From the NCBI GenBank assembly GCA_017506865.1, contig JAFCMP010000013.1, positions 1,116,001 to 1,180,000 on the forward strand: a stretch of 64,000 bases of DNA, written 5' to 3'. Within the stretch, counting starts at the first letter, position 1, and each line of letters opens with the position of its first letter. Source of the DNA: Tribonema minus. Lineage: Eukaryota; Sar; Xanthophyceae; Tribonematales; Tribonemataceae. Made by a program: the position numbers and the translations under genes. The notes under the pieces are model-generated. The model was not told the origin of the DNA and did no database searches. It was given only the letters and a program-made list of their open reading frames with translations. This document shows positions 18,534 through 30,829 of the stretch, one piece after another.

Positions 18534-19557
18534 GCGCCCTCTCAGAGTCAACGATCGTGCGGTCAGCCCCATGGCGGTGCCAACTTGGCCCACTAGGCGC
18601 GTTCTCTCGGCGGCGCCTCACGCGGTCGGCGCGCAGTGACCTCAGCGGTCACGCAGACTGTGTAGGGGGGAGGCGTGTAGGGGCCAGTTGTGGGGCGTCG
18701 TATGGAGGGTTCTGTACGGAGGACCCTCTGCAGGGGGTGGGCGACGGCGCACGCCGAGGCGTTGTACGGTCAGCGCGGATCGCTGCGCGGCATTATTTCG
18801 AGGCATTTAAGCGTTCCATCACTGGACCCTTCCTCGTGTTCAGGACGTAGCTGTTCCCAGCTTTCATCAACAGCAGGATTATCGCACCATGCCTGGCTAG
18901 GGGGCACTTGCCCCCCCCCCCCCCCCAGGGGGGCCTGCTGTCCAATCAGAGCCCTGCCCCAGGCACCCCCGAATAGCACCCCCAAATAGCACCCCCGATC
19001 ACATGCAGGCCGTCCCCGTGCGCCTCGCTATGATATTTGGCAGTCTCAAAGAGCATCGTTTGTGTCAGTGTTTGCAGTGTGCAGCACTGCTGCCCGTCGG
19101 CGGCAGTGTCCGTGAACTAGTTGTACGCAGCAGCAGCGTGCGCTCGTGAGCAGCAATAATAGAGTCGCGGCGGCGGCAGCGGCGTATAGGCCTCCACAGT
19201 TGGCAATAATGGATACGATGCTCTTACCCCCTTCTCTGATGAATCTCTTCTCTCTACGCGCTGTTCAAATGGTTGCCGCCCCTGTGCGTGAGAAAGAAGG
19301 CGTCGCCATGCCTCGCACGGTGTGCACTTGCACGACATGTCACGGCCCTGCATTGCGCTGTGGCCTGCTGTTCCAGCGCCATGCGGGCCCTGCAAGTGGA
19401 GCGGCGTCACCCGCCAAGTGCCTACGTACAAGAACCTGTCAATGGACTTGTTAAGCTCTGTCCTGCAAGCCTTGCCGATTGCTTTGCGTTTTACGTACAG
19501 AACCTGTCGATGCTCTGTTTTTGAAAGCTTGCCAATTGCTTTGCCTTTGTACTTTTT
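18534..19557. other. Gene-poor region with C-run
   Basis: About 1 kb with no supported gene. It contains a C-run at about 18910-18926 and short repeats of AATAGCACCCCC type near 18972. The longest frames here have no recognisable protein character. Confidence 0.4.
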
Positions 19558-19950
19558 ATTTATTCTCGCTCAGGGCGCAAAAATGCCCAGATGAATGGCA
19601 TCTAACTTGAAGCTTGCTGTACGGAATCTACATGTCGTGTGACAGTCTGAAAGTGTCTCAACGACAACCACTCAAACGCCGCCGCCGCCAAATGGCATCT
19701 CGGCATCCTCCCCTACGTCCTCCTCCATGTGCCCCCCCCTGGATTCTGCCATGTGTGTCATGACACGGCCAGAGTACGCCATGTGGGGCGCTGCCGACAG
19801 TGCCGAGCGTAAGCGCGCCAGGGCGATGCCCTTAAGTGCTTTAGGGCGCGCTCCTTCGGGCACTGACATCCTGCTGGCATACTCCGTCGCCACAGCCTCC
19901 AGCAGCTTCCGCCCCTGCTCCCCGATGCTGCCAAAAGCCCCGATTGCCAA
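19558..19950 (+). repeat. Inverted repeat, left arm
   Basis: About 390 bases that match, in reverse complement, 23965-24605. Shared blocks include the outer ctcgctcagggcgc end, the GCC-rich tract gccgccgccgccaaatggca, the ggattctgccatgtgtgtcatgacac block and the inner cccctgctccccga end. On the minus strand it contains an open frame (19672-19965) that is also open in the other arm. A third, weaker copy in the same orientation as this arm lies at about 26105-26290. It resembles a short dispersed mobile element present in several copies; no transposase is visible. Confidence 0.85.
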
Positions 19951-21138
19951 AGTGGTTTGTAGCAATTCTGGTCATAATGACCAGAACTTTGTACTTGCGT
20001 CCCAAACTACATGGCTTGCAGTGCCAGGAGCAGACGAACAGTTCCGCAGACGACTGTTGACGCAGAGTTTGGTGGTGAGAGGTGGCACTGGGATGGGTGT
20101 GAGGTGTCTCAACAGCTGCTGTGTCTGACAACAACTAAATGGAGAGTTAGGAATCCCTTACAATTCGTAGTGTGTCTGTATACATGCCGGTGGCCAGTGG
20201 GTTCATTTGCACCACAATGGGCGAGAACTGGATGAAATGGAAATCAGAAACAAGTGCATCAGACAGCAGCCGCAATGCGAAGACATGTTCGTCAAGCAGC
20301 TTCCAGTGCAAAACTTTCAGCGCTTGCTATACTATTCAGCACTATGATTTAATGCTGTTGCGTTGAAAGTGACCAGCAGCTGGAAACGCTAAAAGCAAGT
20401 GCAAGAGGAGGAGTCATTGTTGTAGGCAAAACAGAGCACGGAACATGAAAGTCTTGGCTGCTAGCAGAGGCCGAAAATGTATTGATTTACTGCTGCAGGC
20501 TCATGAAGACCTGCCGCCAGTACTAGAAGTAACAGCACCTCAAGGGGCTCGTGAAAATCACACAACACTCATGGAAATCACAACACAGCACCTGACTTCA
20601 GGCATTGTATGTACATGCACACACACCTGCAAGTCTGTGTTGCTGAGCGGTGCCTCAAAACTACTACCCCCCCCCGTCCCGCCCCACCCCCGTGGGCCAT
20701 ACCTGATGCAGACCAGGAGAACAAACTCTGGCAACTGTCAATATACACAATATGTGATGGCACACTGAATAAGGAGAGCCTGGTCAACTCCGCCGAGTGC
20801 AACGCTTGCCCTCTGCTTGGTAGGAATATACATTACCCAAACATAACTCAAGAAATTCCAGCACTATCTTACAGTAGTCGGACATGTGGCCAAGGAATCC
20901 CGTCCACTGCCGTTTGAAATATGCAGCAGGGCCGCATTGTACACACTGAGGGCACTCCTACCCTCTCTCTGGGCCTGAGGTTGCCCAGTCTGCAGCCCCC
21001 CCGGGCCACATGTCAACAGTGCTCATCCGAATACCAGCTGCTGCCTCACAGAAGGGAACTTCTTGAAGGCTCAGGCTGAGCCTTGGCTCTGACCCTCACC
21101 CTATCACAGAACTTCAAGTACTTAGTGGGCAGTGGCCT
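19951..21138. other. Region between left arm and cysteine-rich gene
   Basis: About 1.2 kb with no supported gene. Short frames are present but lack codon or family signals. The 3' end and polyadenylation region of the minus-strand cysteine-rich gene should fall near 21.1 kb. Confidence 0.35.
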
Positions 21139-24100
21139 CTACGAGCTGCCATTCTTCACGCACGCCGTCGTATAGCCCGGGAAACCACCGGGGTCAACGG
21201 ACTCGCACTTCTCATTGACGGCGCAGCACACGTTATTGGGCCTGGTGTAGACGAAGCCTGGCAGGTAGTAGTCGCCGAGCGGACCTTCGAGTTGGAGGCC
21301 CACGAGACTGTTGCCGCAGGCTTGATGGCCCTTGGCGCACTTTGCTGGCTTCTTGCACCTGTGGGATGCGGCACGGCTCGAACAGTTAGCGTGCTAGCGC
21401 AATGCTGCTGCTGCTGGTGCAAAGAGAGCCGCTAGGCCAGAAAGTGTCCACAGGAGTCAATCGCAAGAATTATTGGCCAAAGTCGACCACTGGAAAGCAT
21501 TGGGACTGCTGACATTTCGTATAAGTCGCGTGGTACGTGACTGATCAGCTGTGTGACAATTTTCTGTGGACATTTGACGTCGGCACAACCACCACATGCG
21601 GTTACCCTGGCATACTTGAAGTGCTCGGAGGTATTTCATTAGTAAGCCTTGAAACCACCTGCATAGCCACACTGCGTTGCATTACAACGATAATCACTTC
21701 AAAGGTCATCGTTGATGCCTTGAAGTTCGATGCATCATCGCGGCACTTCGCAAAAGTTCAAATGGCATGACGTTGTGCTTAGCTCAGCGCCCTCACATGC
21801 TGAAAGACGCATAGCCCATTTGCATGGCGTACCATCATTTGCGCTACTTTACAGTACAATTGTTACAGCGCTGGAGCTGGTGGAGCGCATCATGGCATAC
21901 ACACGCGGAGCGCGACTGCTGGGCTGTGTCGCAGTGCCGGAATTCGAGCTCCTAGGGCGCAGTGCCGACTAGGCTGCTGCGTTGAAGCTAGGTGATTGCA
22001 TAGGCAACCCGGCCTCCTGTGGTGTACCCTCATGCGAGAGCTAGTACTTCGATACAATACAGTGTTGCAGCATATTTTCAGTCCTGGCACACACCTGCTG
22101 ACGTTGTCGTAGCCGAAGTGGCACTCCTCGCCATGCGCGCAGCACACGTCATCGGGCGTCTGCTCCAGGTAGGACCCGTGCTTGTTGCTGAGTATCGAGA
22201 TCACGCGGCCGCACGCCTGCCTGCCCTTGGCGCACGCCAACTTGGTGCACTTGGTCTTGTGCGCTGCGCCGCTGTCAGGGTCGACTGAGCACTGCTCATC
22301 CGCGGCGCAGCACGTGGTAGACGCGGTCGTGTAGGCGCCCGAGCGGCTGTGACCGCACGGCGTGGTGTTCTTCTTGCAGTCGAGGAGCTTGGAACACTTC
22401 TTGGGCGCCGTTGCGGTTGAGCCGCCGCCACGTGTGGCCAGGCACACTTCTGCGAACAGTTTGAGCATGTAACAATAGATAAAAATCAGCAGACAGCTCA
22501 AGTGGTGTACTGCAATGATGGTACAACAGTTACCATCAGCGACGAGGAATGAAACCTTGTAGCACTGCAAGGCTGTGTAGATGGTTATGCGCGGTAGTTT
22601 GCAACTGTACCATACCATGTATGCACATCCCCACTTGGGGCTTGCTTCTGGAGCTTACCGGTCGTACGTGTACCACGTGCGTGTACCACAAACTCACAAC
22701 AACTGCCAAGAGGGCAGAACCGTTTCGTCATATTTGGATTGAAATGAGTCTCGTTATACATATAGCATTGAAATGAGTCTGGAAATCTGGGCCAGGATGA
22801 ATTGCACCAACTGTGAGAGTGACCTTGCAGGCTCCTGCAACTCTTCAATGAGAATTGTTAAGATCGTGTAACAGCACAAAAACCTAAATTGTCTCATAGT
22901 CTGAGAATGTCAAACGATAGACACACACACAGGGGACAGGGGCACTGCACATACAAATTTTGGCACTTTGGAGGTGAGGGAAACTGCGCCGCCGCATGTG
23001 TGGTCAGGTATGCTGTTACTAGGCTACGTGGCATGCGACAAAGAACGCATCGGTGATGCCCCTCAAGAGACGGAATTGGAGAGCGAACGAGTGTGTGTTT
23101 GTGTGTGCGTGTGTGGTTTTCTCAGAACCACGTCAGGACTGATTGATGGATCCATGGCTAACATGTAGGGTTGCAAAAAAGCGCATTTTGAAGTTTATTT
23201 CGGTGTTCAAGTGCCCCTTTTGTGGCAGACTGTATGCTCGGAATTGAGCAGACTCGCCGCATGCCCCACAAATACGCCCTTCACGCAGCATACTATCATG
23301 TTGAAGTTTGCTCACGACGTATTCCTGGTTGCCAAATACGCCCCAAATACGCCGTATTTGTGTGGCCAAATACGTTTTTTTGCAACCCTACTAACATGCA
23401 GACACTGCTTTCAATACAATGTCAAGTGGGTTTTCGTTTCTTCATGGCAATGACTGCCGTGGCCCACACAGTGACCAATTCACTCCAACTACCCTCGAGT
23501 AAGTCTTATGCGGTAGTCTTGCCTGAGTGTGCGCAGCAGTCGGCCTTGGCTCCGCAGGGGTAATTTCCATCAGAGGAGCACTTGCACAAGCCCCGACGGT
23601 TCTTGTACGAGGAGTACTCCCATTCGTACTGGCCGCCCTTGCAGCGGCACTCGCTGTTCTTGTTGCACACGACGTCCAGCGTGTGCGTCTTCTCAACGCA
23701 GGTCTTGCCGTTGGGGCACTTTGCAGTGAGGCCTGAACCAAGACAGGGCACAAAAAGGAGATGCATACGAGTAGAAGCAGAGAAGATTGCGTGAGCTGTA
23801 CTCTATGGAGTGCATGGCATCAGCGATCTAGTGGTGCTGAGCGTTCCACTGGTGCAATTTCAAGTTAAAGGTCCTTCGAATTGAGACTTTTGTGAATTTC
23901 ACGAACAAGGGCCAGCAATGTACCGGATGAGCAGCACCATTAAACTGATGGTAGAAGTACACTTGCGATAGGGTCATTTGGCAGCGTCGGGGAGCAGGGG
24001 CGGAAGCTGCTGGAGGCTGTGGCGACGGAGTATGCCAGCAGGATGTCAGTGCCCGGAGGAGCGCGCCCTAAAGCTCTCAAGGGCATCGCCCTGGCGCGCT

Positions 24101-24981
24101 TACGCTCGGCACTGTCGGCAGCGCTCCACATGGCGTACTCTGGCCGTGTCATGACACACATGGCAGAATCCAGGGGGGGGGGGCACATGGAGGAGGACGT
24201 AGGGGAGGACCCCGAGATGCCATTTGGCGGCGGCGGCGTTTGAGTGGTTGTCGTTGCGACACTTTCAGACTGTCATACGACATGTAGATTCCTTACAGCT
24301 AGATGCCAATCATCTGGGCTTTTTCGCGCCCTGAGCGAGAAGTAATAAAAGTACACTTGCATTTCCACAGCCACAAGTGGAATATAATAAAAGTACACTT
24401 GCGAAGCGAAATCAATAAAAGTACATTGGGCCTTCAAATGCAAACTACAAGTCCACAAGTACATACCCCGAGATGCCATTTGGCGGCGGCGGCGTTTGAG
24501 TGGTTGTCGTTGCGACACTTTCAGACTGTCATACGACATGTAGATTCCTTACAGCTAGATGCCAATCATCTGGGCTTTTTCGCGCCCTGAGCGAGAATTA
24601 ATAAAAAGTACATACGCAGCGTCCACAGCTGATTGCGACAGCACAGCGTTCAACATTGTGCAGGGGCTGGAATCAGAAAGAACAGTTCTCCTCACAACGT
24701 ATGTAGAACTCATGCAAACACTATCGCAACGCAAAAGTCATGAATCGGCTCTTGATCATGCCGCTCATGTCGAGACTGAGGTTCTGCAAGGATTGCAGCG
24801 ATGTTCAGTGATGCTTACATTCATTGCCAGGCACCAAGCTGATGCATGGCACAGCTGAGCTGAAGCCTCAAACTGCTGAACATCCCACAGCACATCCCAC
24901 TGAGTGGCAACACTAACCTGCGGCGCTAGTGCCCAGAGTCGCCATCAGCACTGCCATGCAGAGAGCTTGCACGAACACCAT
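21139..24981 (-). CDS. Secreted cysteine-rich protein, four exons
   Basis: Exons on the minus strand: 24981-24918, 23732-23523, 22449-22095, 21358-21139, giving about 282 residues with all phases matching. Exon 1 is a classic signal peptide (MVFVQALCMAVLMATLGTSA). Exon 2 encodes a Cys-rich module (KCPNGKTCVEK, CNKNSECRCKGG, CGAKADCCAH). Exons 3 and 4 contain repeated modules with the pattern C-A-K-G-[RH]-Q-A-C-G ... NNVCC or DDVCCA ... E-x-C; a further CGHS ... TTCCAADEQC unit precedes them. The paired cysteines suggest disulfide-bonded extracellular modules. Intron 2 appears to use a GC donor (TCAG|GCAAGA); otherwise exon 2 would end at a stop at about 23506. Intron 1 hosts one arm of the inverted repeat. 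The function is unknown; secretion to the cell surface or wall is inferred. Confidence 0.8.
23965..24605 (-). repeat. Inverted repeat, right arm, with internal duplication
   Basis: Reverse-complement partner of 19558-19950. It contains an internal direct duplication: about 120 bases starting gagatgccatttggcggc occur at 24214 and again at 24470, separated by three short tandem units ending aataaaagtaca (about 24340-24430). The arm lies inside intron 1 of the cysteine-rich gene. The plus-strand frame 24019-24243 is nearly identical in protein to the frame of the left arm. Confidence 0.85.
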
Positions 24982-26104
24982 CTTTGCGATTGCTGCCGTG
25001 TTTGCGCCGACTGCTGCTTGTTGTGATGCTTTCCCCAACGTTGCCCTGCCAGCGGCGCCGAGCGCTGGTTTCCTTGCGGCACGACGAGCAATTGTCGCTG
25101 GAGAAAATGGGGGGCTGGTTGGGCGAAATTTCCATGCAGGTGGTTGAAGATGAAGTTAGCTATGATCCGTTGTGCTTCCTCCTCGAGCTTGTGCTGGCGC
25201 ATTGAAGAATACCCCCATCATTGCATTTGTGACTTCACAGCTCTTTTGTGCAACATCCACCGATAATTACGTTTGTGTGTGTCTTCAGCTCTTCTTGTGC
25301 ACTGCCGGCCCGCATGTATGCTAGGCATGTCCAGCATCATGTCGACCACTTTGTACGTATCATGTGTATTTCTTGATAGCCCTGCATCGCATCAACTTTC
25401 ATCATGTCGTGGTGCTGCCCGGTATTTTATTACAGGCGCTTCTGTCATGTGATGTACATTCGTATCAGTTGCAACATGTTCACTCCCGTGGAGTTGTTTA
25501 GGTGCACACTCAGCCCGAAGGGCGCATGGACACGCTGACGTGTACTCTGGGTCGCACTGATGCTCGCATGAAGCTGAAGCTGTAGTAATACAACCCCCTG
25601 ACCTATGCTAGCCCTAACCTCAAGTTCTGGCCCTACCTTCATCTGTCACAACTCTTAGGTTAAGGCTAGCTGCACTGCCACCATGATGTTGAGGTAGCAG
25701 CAGAGGTAGCAGCGCTCACCCCAACCCCTGCACCATTATAATGGGTGACCTTCATGAGCATTACTGTCAGAATTTGAAGCTGTGCATCAGCAGGTTTTGG
25801 TGCAGGCAACCCAGCAGCGACTCTGACAGGCTATTGATGTAATAGACCTGTCACTGTTGCTGGCAGCAACATGAGGTGCGGCAAGGAAAAAGGTGATCGA
25901 CACACTATGTTCCTGCATGACCTGTGCCGATGCGTCCAAGGACATAACTGCAGGCCTTTCCTCAGGTCCTAATAGGCTAGTAGGCTAGCCGCCTTCCCGG
26001 CAATATGCACATGCGCGCACGGCCTAGATTCTGGCTGCCTTGCCGAGATGATTGATGCCAGGCTATCATAATCTACATGACATAGTACATAGTACCTCTG
26101 AGTA
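24982..26104. other. Gene-poor region upstream of the cysteine-rich gene
   Basis: About 1.1 kb with no gene I can support. It should include the promoter of the minus-strand cysteine-rich gene that starts at 24981. Short gtagcagcagaggtagcag and ctaataggctagtaggctag repeats occur near 25700 and 25970. Confidence 0.35.
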
Positions 26105-26290
26105 AATCTCGCTCAACGAGCAAAAACGCCCAGATGGTGGAGGTCCAGCTTGCTGCCAGAATCCACATGTATCTTCTGAACAACCTGAAAGACTTGGTGT
26201 CTCAGTGCGCATTGGCAATCACTATCAAACGACATCGCCAAAAAATGGCATCTTCCCCCCCTTTGGGTCCTCGTCCATCTGCCTCTCCCC
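26105..26290 (+). repeat. Third, degenerate copy of the inverted-repeat element
   Basis: Shares ctcgctcaacgagcaaaaac, gcccagatg, ccacatgta, aaagacttggtgtctca and aaacgacatcgccaaaaaatggca blocks in order with the left arm at 19558. It is more diverged and shorter. It suggests the arms belong to a dispersed family rather than being the two ends of one element. Confidence 0.65.
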
Positions 26291-26454
26291 TAGACTCCGC
26301 CAAGTGCTGCCATAAAGAAAGCCAATGCCGATACTATGCACGCCGGCGGTGCATTCGTGCTACCAAGCATACTGCTCAGATCATTGGACAGCAAAGTTGG
26401 ATGACCAAGTGGAGCGAGCAGTCAGCGTAATCATATGTAGCCAATGGCAGAATA

Positions 26455-29430
26455 CGCAGTATTGCCTAGTTCTCCCGCAAGAAGTGGTAAACCAGGCCAC
26501 ATACGTGAGGATCGTTGAGGCATGTGCCCGACAGCTGATGTCATTACGCAGCTGGTGCGCCATTGCATTACGCAGCAGATGAGCCATTACCTACAAATGC
26601 AAGGCGACACTCGTTCAAGCACAGCCACAAAATGCACACCTCATGCAAAGCCAGGTGGCAGCAGGCAGCGCGAATGAGGCAGGCAGACGCGAAAGAGGGC
26701 ATGCGCAGCAGACACACGCAATGTTGAGTTGATGTTTCATGGCATTGCGTGCATTCATGGCGCCACCATTCAAGTCTCAAATGTGTCCGTGTGGATTGCA
26801 CCTACTCCACGAGGCTCATCACATCACTGCACTGCTCTACATTTGTCCAGCGTCCCAGTAGGTACTATAGTATACTGCGTGTGAACCTGCGATCAAACAG
26901 CCAACGACTTGATCTTTAACGCAGGCCAGCAGTGCGGGTCTCACTTGACACATCGCAGCACGCCATATCACTTGGGGATGTGGCGTACCGTGCCTACAAC
27001 CACGGGGGCGACCAAGTGACAACCGTACCTGGCAGCGGCGGCAGTGCGTGCGCATAGCGACGGCCGACGGCAAGCTTCTTCAGCGGCAAGGCCGCCAGGT
27101 CGAGCCGGTGCGTGTAGCTGTCGCCGATGATCAGGACCTCCAGCCTTGGCGGCAGCGCCAGCGGCGCGTTGAAGCCTCTCCCCATGTGCAGCTCGCGCAG
27201 CGTGCGCGGCAGCACCGCCGGCAGAGCCGCATCAAACGCGAACCCCAGCGCCAGCACCTCGAGGCGTCCGAGGAGCTGCGGCAGTGGATGGGCAAACACG
27301 CGGCTGAGGCGCAGCTCGCGAAGCGCGTCCGGCAGGCGACCGAGTGCATGGTCGAAAGGGCCACACGCCGCCAGATCGAGCACGCGCAGAGCTGCGGGCA
27401 GCGTCCCCAGGGCGCGGATGAAGCGGCAGCTGCCAGTGAACCTGTGCGTACGCAACTCCGTCAGGCCCTCTGGAAGCGGTCCCAAGGGGTGGTCAAAGAA
27501 CTCGCCGATGTGCAACACTGTGAGGGCCTCAGGCAGCCGCACAAGCGCGTCGGGCGGTGGCTGCACCGCCTCCGCCGCTAGCTCGGCATCGAGTGCAGGC
27601 AGCACTGCCTGCTGGCCCTGCACGGCGGGGAGCGACACTTGCTGCGGCAGCAGCGGGTGGTTGAAGGCAACGCCGAGGCGCAGCTCGCAGAGCGCGCGCG
27701 GCAGGCATCCCAGCGGGTGATCGAATTCGTTGCACCGTCGCAGGTCGAGCACCTGCAGCAACGGCGGGAGGGCCCCCAGGGGCTGGTTGAAGGAGGCGCA
27801 CCCCAGGCTGTCGCCGCGGATGCGCAGCTCTATCAGGCCAGCTGGTAGCGCCCCGAGGGCGTGGTTGAATTCTCTGCCCAAGCTGAGGTGAGTGAGGCGC
27901 TCAGGCAGCGGGCCCAGTGCGCTTTTGAAGCTCGTGAAGTGGGCTGTGTCGAGCGTCCTCAGGCTGTGCGGCAGAGCGCCGAGCGTGAAATCTGGAAATC
28001 CCAAGCTGGATGACAGCATGAGCGTCTCCAGGCTTTGCGGCAGCACTGTCAGGGCCACGGGGGTCCATTGTGCCCAGCCATAGGGCGTGTTGTGGAGCTT
28101 AAGGTCGGTGAGGTCCTGTGGCAGCGGCTGAGTTGCCCATGTGGGTTGCAGCCCCATCAGCCGCAAGCGGCAGAGACTGGCGCCCGCGACAGCGATGCTC
28201 GTTGTGAGGAAGCTGCCGGCACGGCAAAAGGTCTCATTCAGGTTGGCTTCCGTCACTGACGGCGGGAGCTGTACGATGGCCCCAAGAGAGCACCAGTCCA
28301 ATGTGATGCTGGTGAGAGAGGCGGGCAGCGCGGGGAGCTCACGCAGGTGCGTCAATCTTGGCGTCCGCAGGTGTGCAGGCAGCGCAAGATTCGTCAGTCT
28401 GGTAGTACCCTGGCAATACATGAAATCCAGCGCCAGGCTGCGCACGGTCTCTGGCAGCATGGTGAGGTACGCCGCTGCGTATGCACTGCCCATTCCATCT
28501 GGCAGCACGAGCGTCAGGGAGTGCAGATGCTGTGGCATGGCCTTCACCCTGCCCCCAACACCATGCAGCTCCAGAGGCCCGATTGTGTCCGGCATGACGT
28601 GTACTCGCGGCATTGTGCCGTGAACAACCAGGTGTTTGACTGTCCTGGTGGTCAGCAATGCCCGAAACACGACGGCAGGCATTTCTTTGCGGACGATGAT
28701 CTTCACCACCACCTGCACTTCGCGCAGCAACTCCTGTTGAGGCCCCAAGCGCATTTGGGCAGCAGCAACAGTGACACGATTTTGAACACCTCCACCGTAG
28801 CACTGCCCTCCAGCGCCAGGTCTCAGTCGCGGCTGAAACCATTGCGGCGTCTACCCTTCGATGAAAGCACCATGCTGGCTGCTTGCTGTTTCTTGAATAA
28901 GACTATTTTGCTGTACCGGTGTTTGATGGTCGCTCTACGATGGACCTTGCCGCCGCTAACTCGGTTCACTGACTGAGCTCGAAAAATAAGTTGAAGTAGG
29001 ATAGGAAAGTTCAAGTGCAGAGAGGTTCCGAACCCGGAACCAATGCTCGCAAAATGGCGTGTAGGCTCAAGCGCGAGAGTAGCGGAGGAGTAACGGAAAG
29101 CCTGAGCTTGCATGATCTTCATCTTACACAAGCAGAGAATTTCGGGGCGCTACGTTACCTGAGGAGCCGTCAACATCCAACCGCTTCATTCACTGAGTGA
29201 TGACTTACTGTTTTGGAGATATGATCGGTGGGTCGAAACCTCATTTACCACAACGTACCAGCTTTCAGACGACGAGGACGTGACACTGCCATTCTGGCAC
29301 CACTGTCAGCTGGTGCGCCGATCCACATACTGGATGCTTTGGCAGGTGTGCAGTCTTCAAGCTATTTCGGAATGGACAGCAACACAAAACAAGAGCTTCA
29401 AGCTTGTAGGTACTCCAGCGTTCAGGTGTT
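26455..29430 (-). repeat. FNIP/LRR segmental unit, inverted copy 3
   Basis: Matches the units at 1-5150 and 5205-10405 in reverse complement. It spans the gene at 26994-28873, its 3' flank (the tagagcagtgcagtgatgtgat block near 26835) and part of the 5' flank (peptide-level match near 29265-29420 to the region before gene B). Divergence is higher than between the two direct copies. Confidence 0.75.
26994..28873 (-). pseudogene. FNIP-like LRR-repeat gene C, damaged 5' end
   Basis: The main frame of 586 codons (28754-26994) is open and encodes about twenty FNIP-like leucine-rich repeats (for example FDHPLGPLPEGLTELRTH) ending LPPLPGTVVTWSPPWL. The homologous start of the family lies further upstream at 28873 (MVLSSKGRRRNGFSRD), but that frame meets a TGA at codon 17, and a one-base loss near 28755 separates it from the main frame. 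The gene may still work from the internal ATG at 28754, with loss of the basic N-terminus and about half of the conserved N-terminal unit. I call it a probable pseudogene with an otherwise well-kept body. Confidence 0.7.
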
Positions 29431-30829
29431 GTGTGGGCGACCACCTCTGCAGGAAGCGTCAAGCCCGACCTGAACGGCTGTGCCAAAGCAGTTGACGTTG
29501 CACCAATGCTATGCCTGCTATACTTTTGGTTGCAGCACAATCGGGCACAGCAACTCAAATACGGCCCAGCCGCAAATGTTGCGTGAAAACAGCGGGGTAC
29601 TGCCGTGCATTCAAACGGAACTTTGGACTACTAGTCAGCTCTGATGTTGTTGCAGTAAGAATGAGAGCGTGCTTGCTTAGGGTGATGCTTCAATGTCGTG
29701 CGTACGCTTGATCATCATGATGGTGTGTAAGACATACCAAAGTCTCTGCATTCAGCTGTAACAAAAGACTGTCTGGACTGCACCGACACTGCGGCCGAAG
29801 CGCTGTGTTGTCCATCTTGCCCAAACGTCTCACAGGCCCAGTAGGGCTCCTGTGCACCGATGCCTTTTGAATAAGCGCCGCAGCTATAGCATACGCACGC
29901 GCCCTGAGCAACAATTATAGAAAGTTCACGGCTATGCGCGTGGCACCAGTTGGTCACAAGGTTAGTGACGCAGAGCGACTTGTTAACCACTGTCAGATAG
30001 CGGATGCATGAAGCTTTTGAGTATGAATAGATCGGGTGCTTTTGTACTAGGGAGACCTTAGTAAGAGCTACATGCACAAACACGCGACTTATATAGTATC
30101 TGTGGGACGTTCTACTAGTATATTCAAACAAACTGCAAGTGCTACCGTACTGGAGGAGCTATAGTATACCCTGGAGTTAATGTGGATCTGACCTTAAGGT
30201 ACCTTTTTTTTGGCAGTCAACCATGCCTGGTGACGGCAGGCCAGCTGGACTCATACGATAAGCTACTTATAAAGTAAATGAAGTAAGTGCAAGTTACTGC
30301 TGTACTAGCAGGGTTAGGGTAGCATGGGCCTGAAAAGGGGTTTTGCTGCTGCCTGGGACACCGGATTAATCCAATTGCCAATAGGTCAGAGGGTGGCCCA
30401 GGGGCTGCAGGTACTAGCTACCAGCCAGCCAGCAGCGCCCAACCAAGACTGCTCACTCAGTCGCAACATCAAACATGTTTTACTGGCTTAGGTCCTTTGG
30501 ATCTCAGTATACTCAGCAAGGCTCATAACAATTGAGAAGTCCTGTAGCACTGGCAGTCATGCCGGTCTAGAGCCCCAGAAGAGAACATGTTTGATGCCGT
30601 GGTGCACCTGCAAGTCCACAACCGAGGGAGTCTGCTGTAGGTAAAGTCTAAGACGTGGTGGTTCACAGCATAGGCAGAGCTCAGATATGGAACTTGAAGA
30701 GTCAAGTTGGAGCAGCAAGTGTCGCAGCGCGCAGCAGGCGTAATCATAGCATAGGCAGCTGCTACTTACTAATAGAATACACAGGCCTGGGTTGTCTCGC
30801 ATCGCACGCATGCAGCGGTCAATTAGGTC
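29431..30829. other. Spacer between the two inverted LRR units
   Basis: About 1.4 kb without a supported gene. No clear repeats other than short similarity to flanks of the units. The frames present are short and lack family features. Confidence 0.35.

Noticed and set aside
18361-18639. Other overlapping frames around the small protein exon 2
   Set aside because: Arg/Thr-rich shadow translations with no splice support.
19558-24605. A single 5-kb DNA transposon with terminal inverted repeats
   Set aside because: The interior holds exons of the cysteine-rich gene whose first exon lies outside the right arm, no transposase is visible, and a third lone arm exists nearby.
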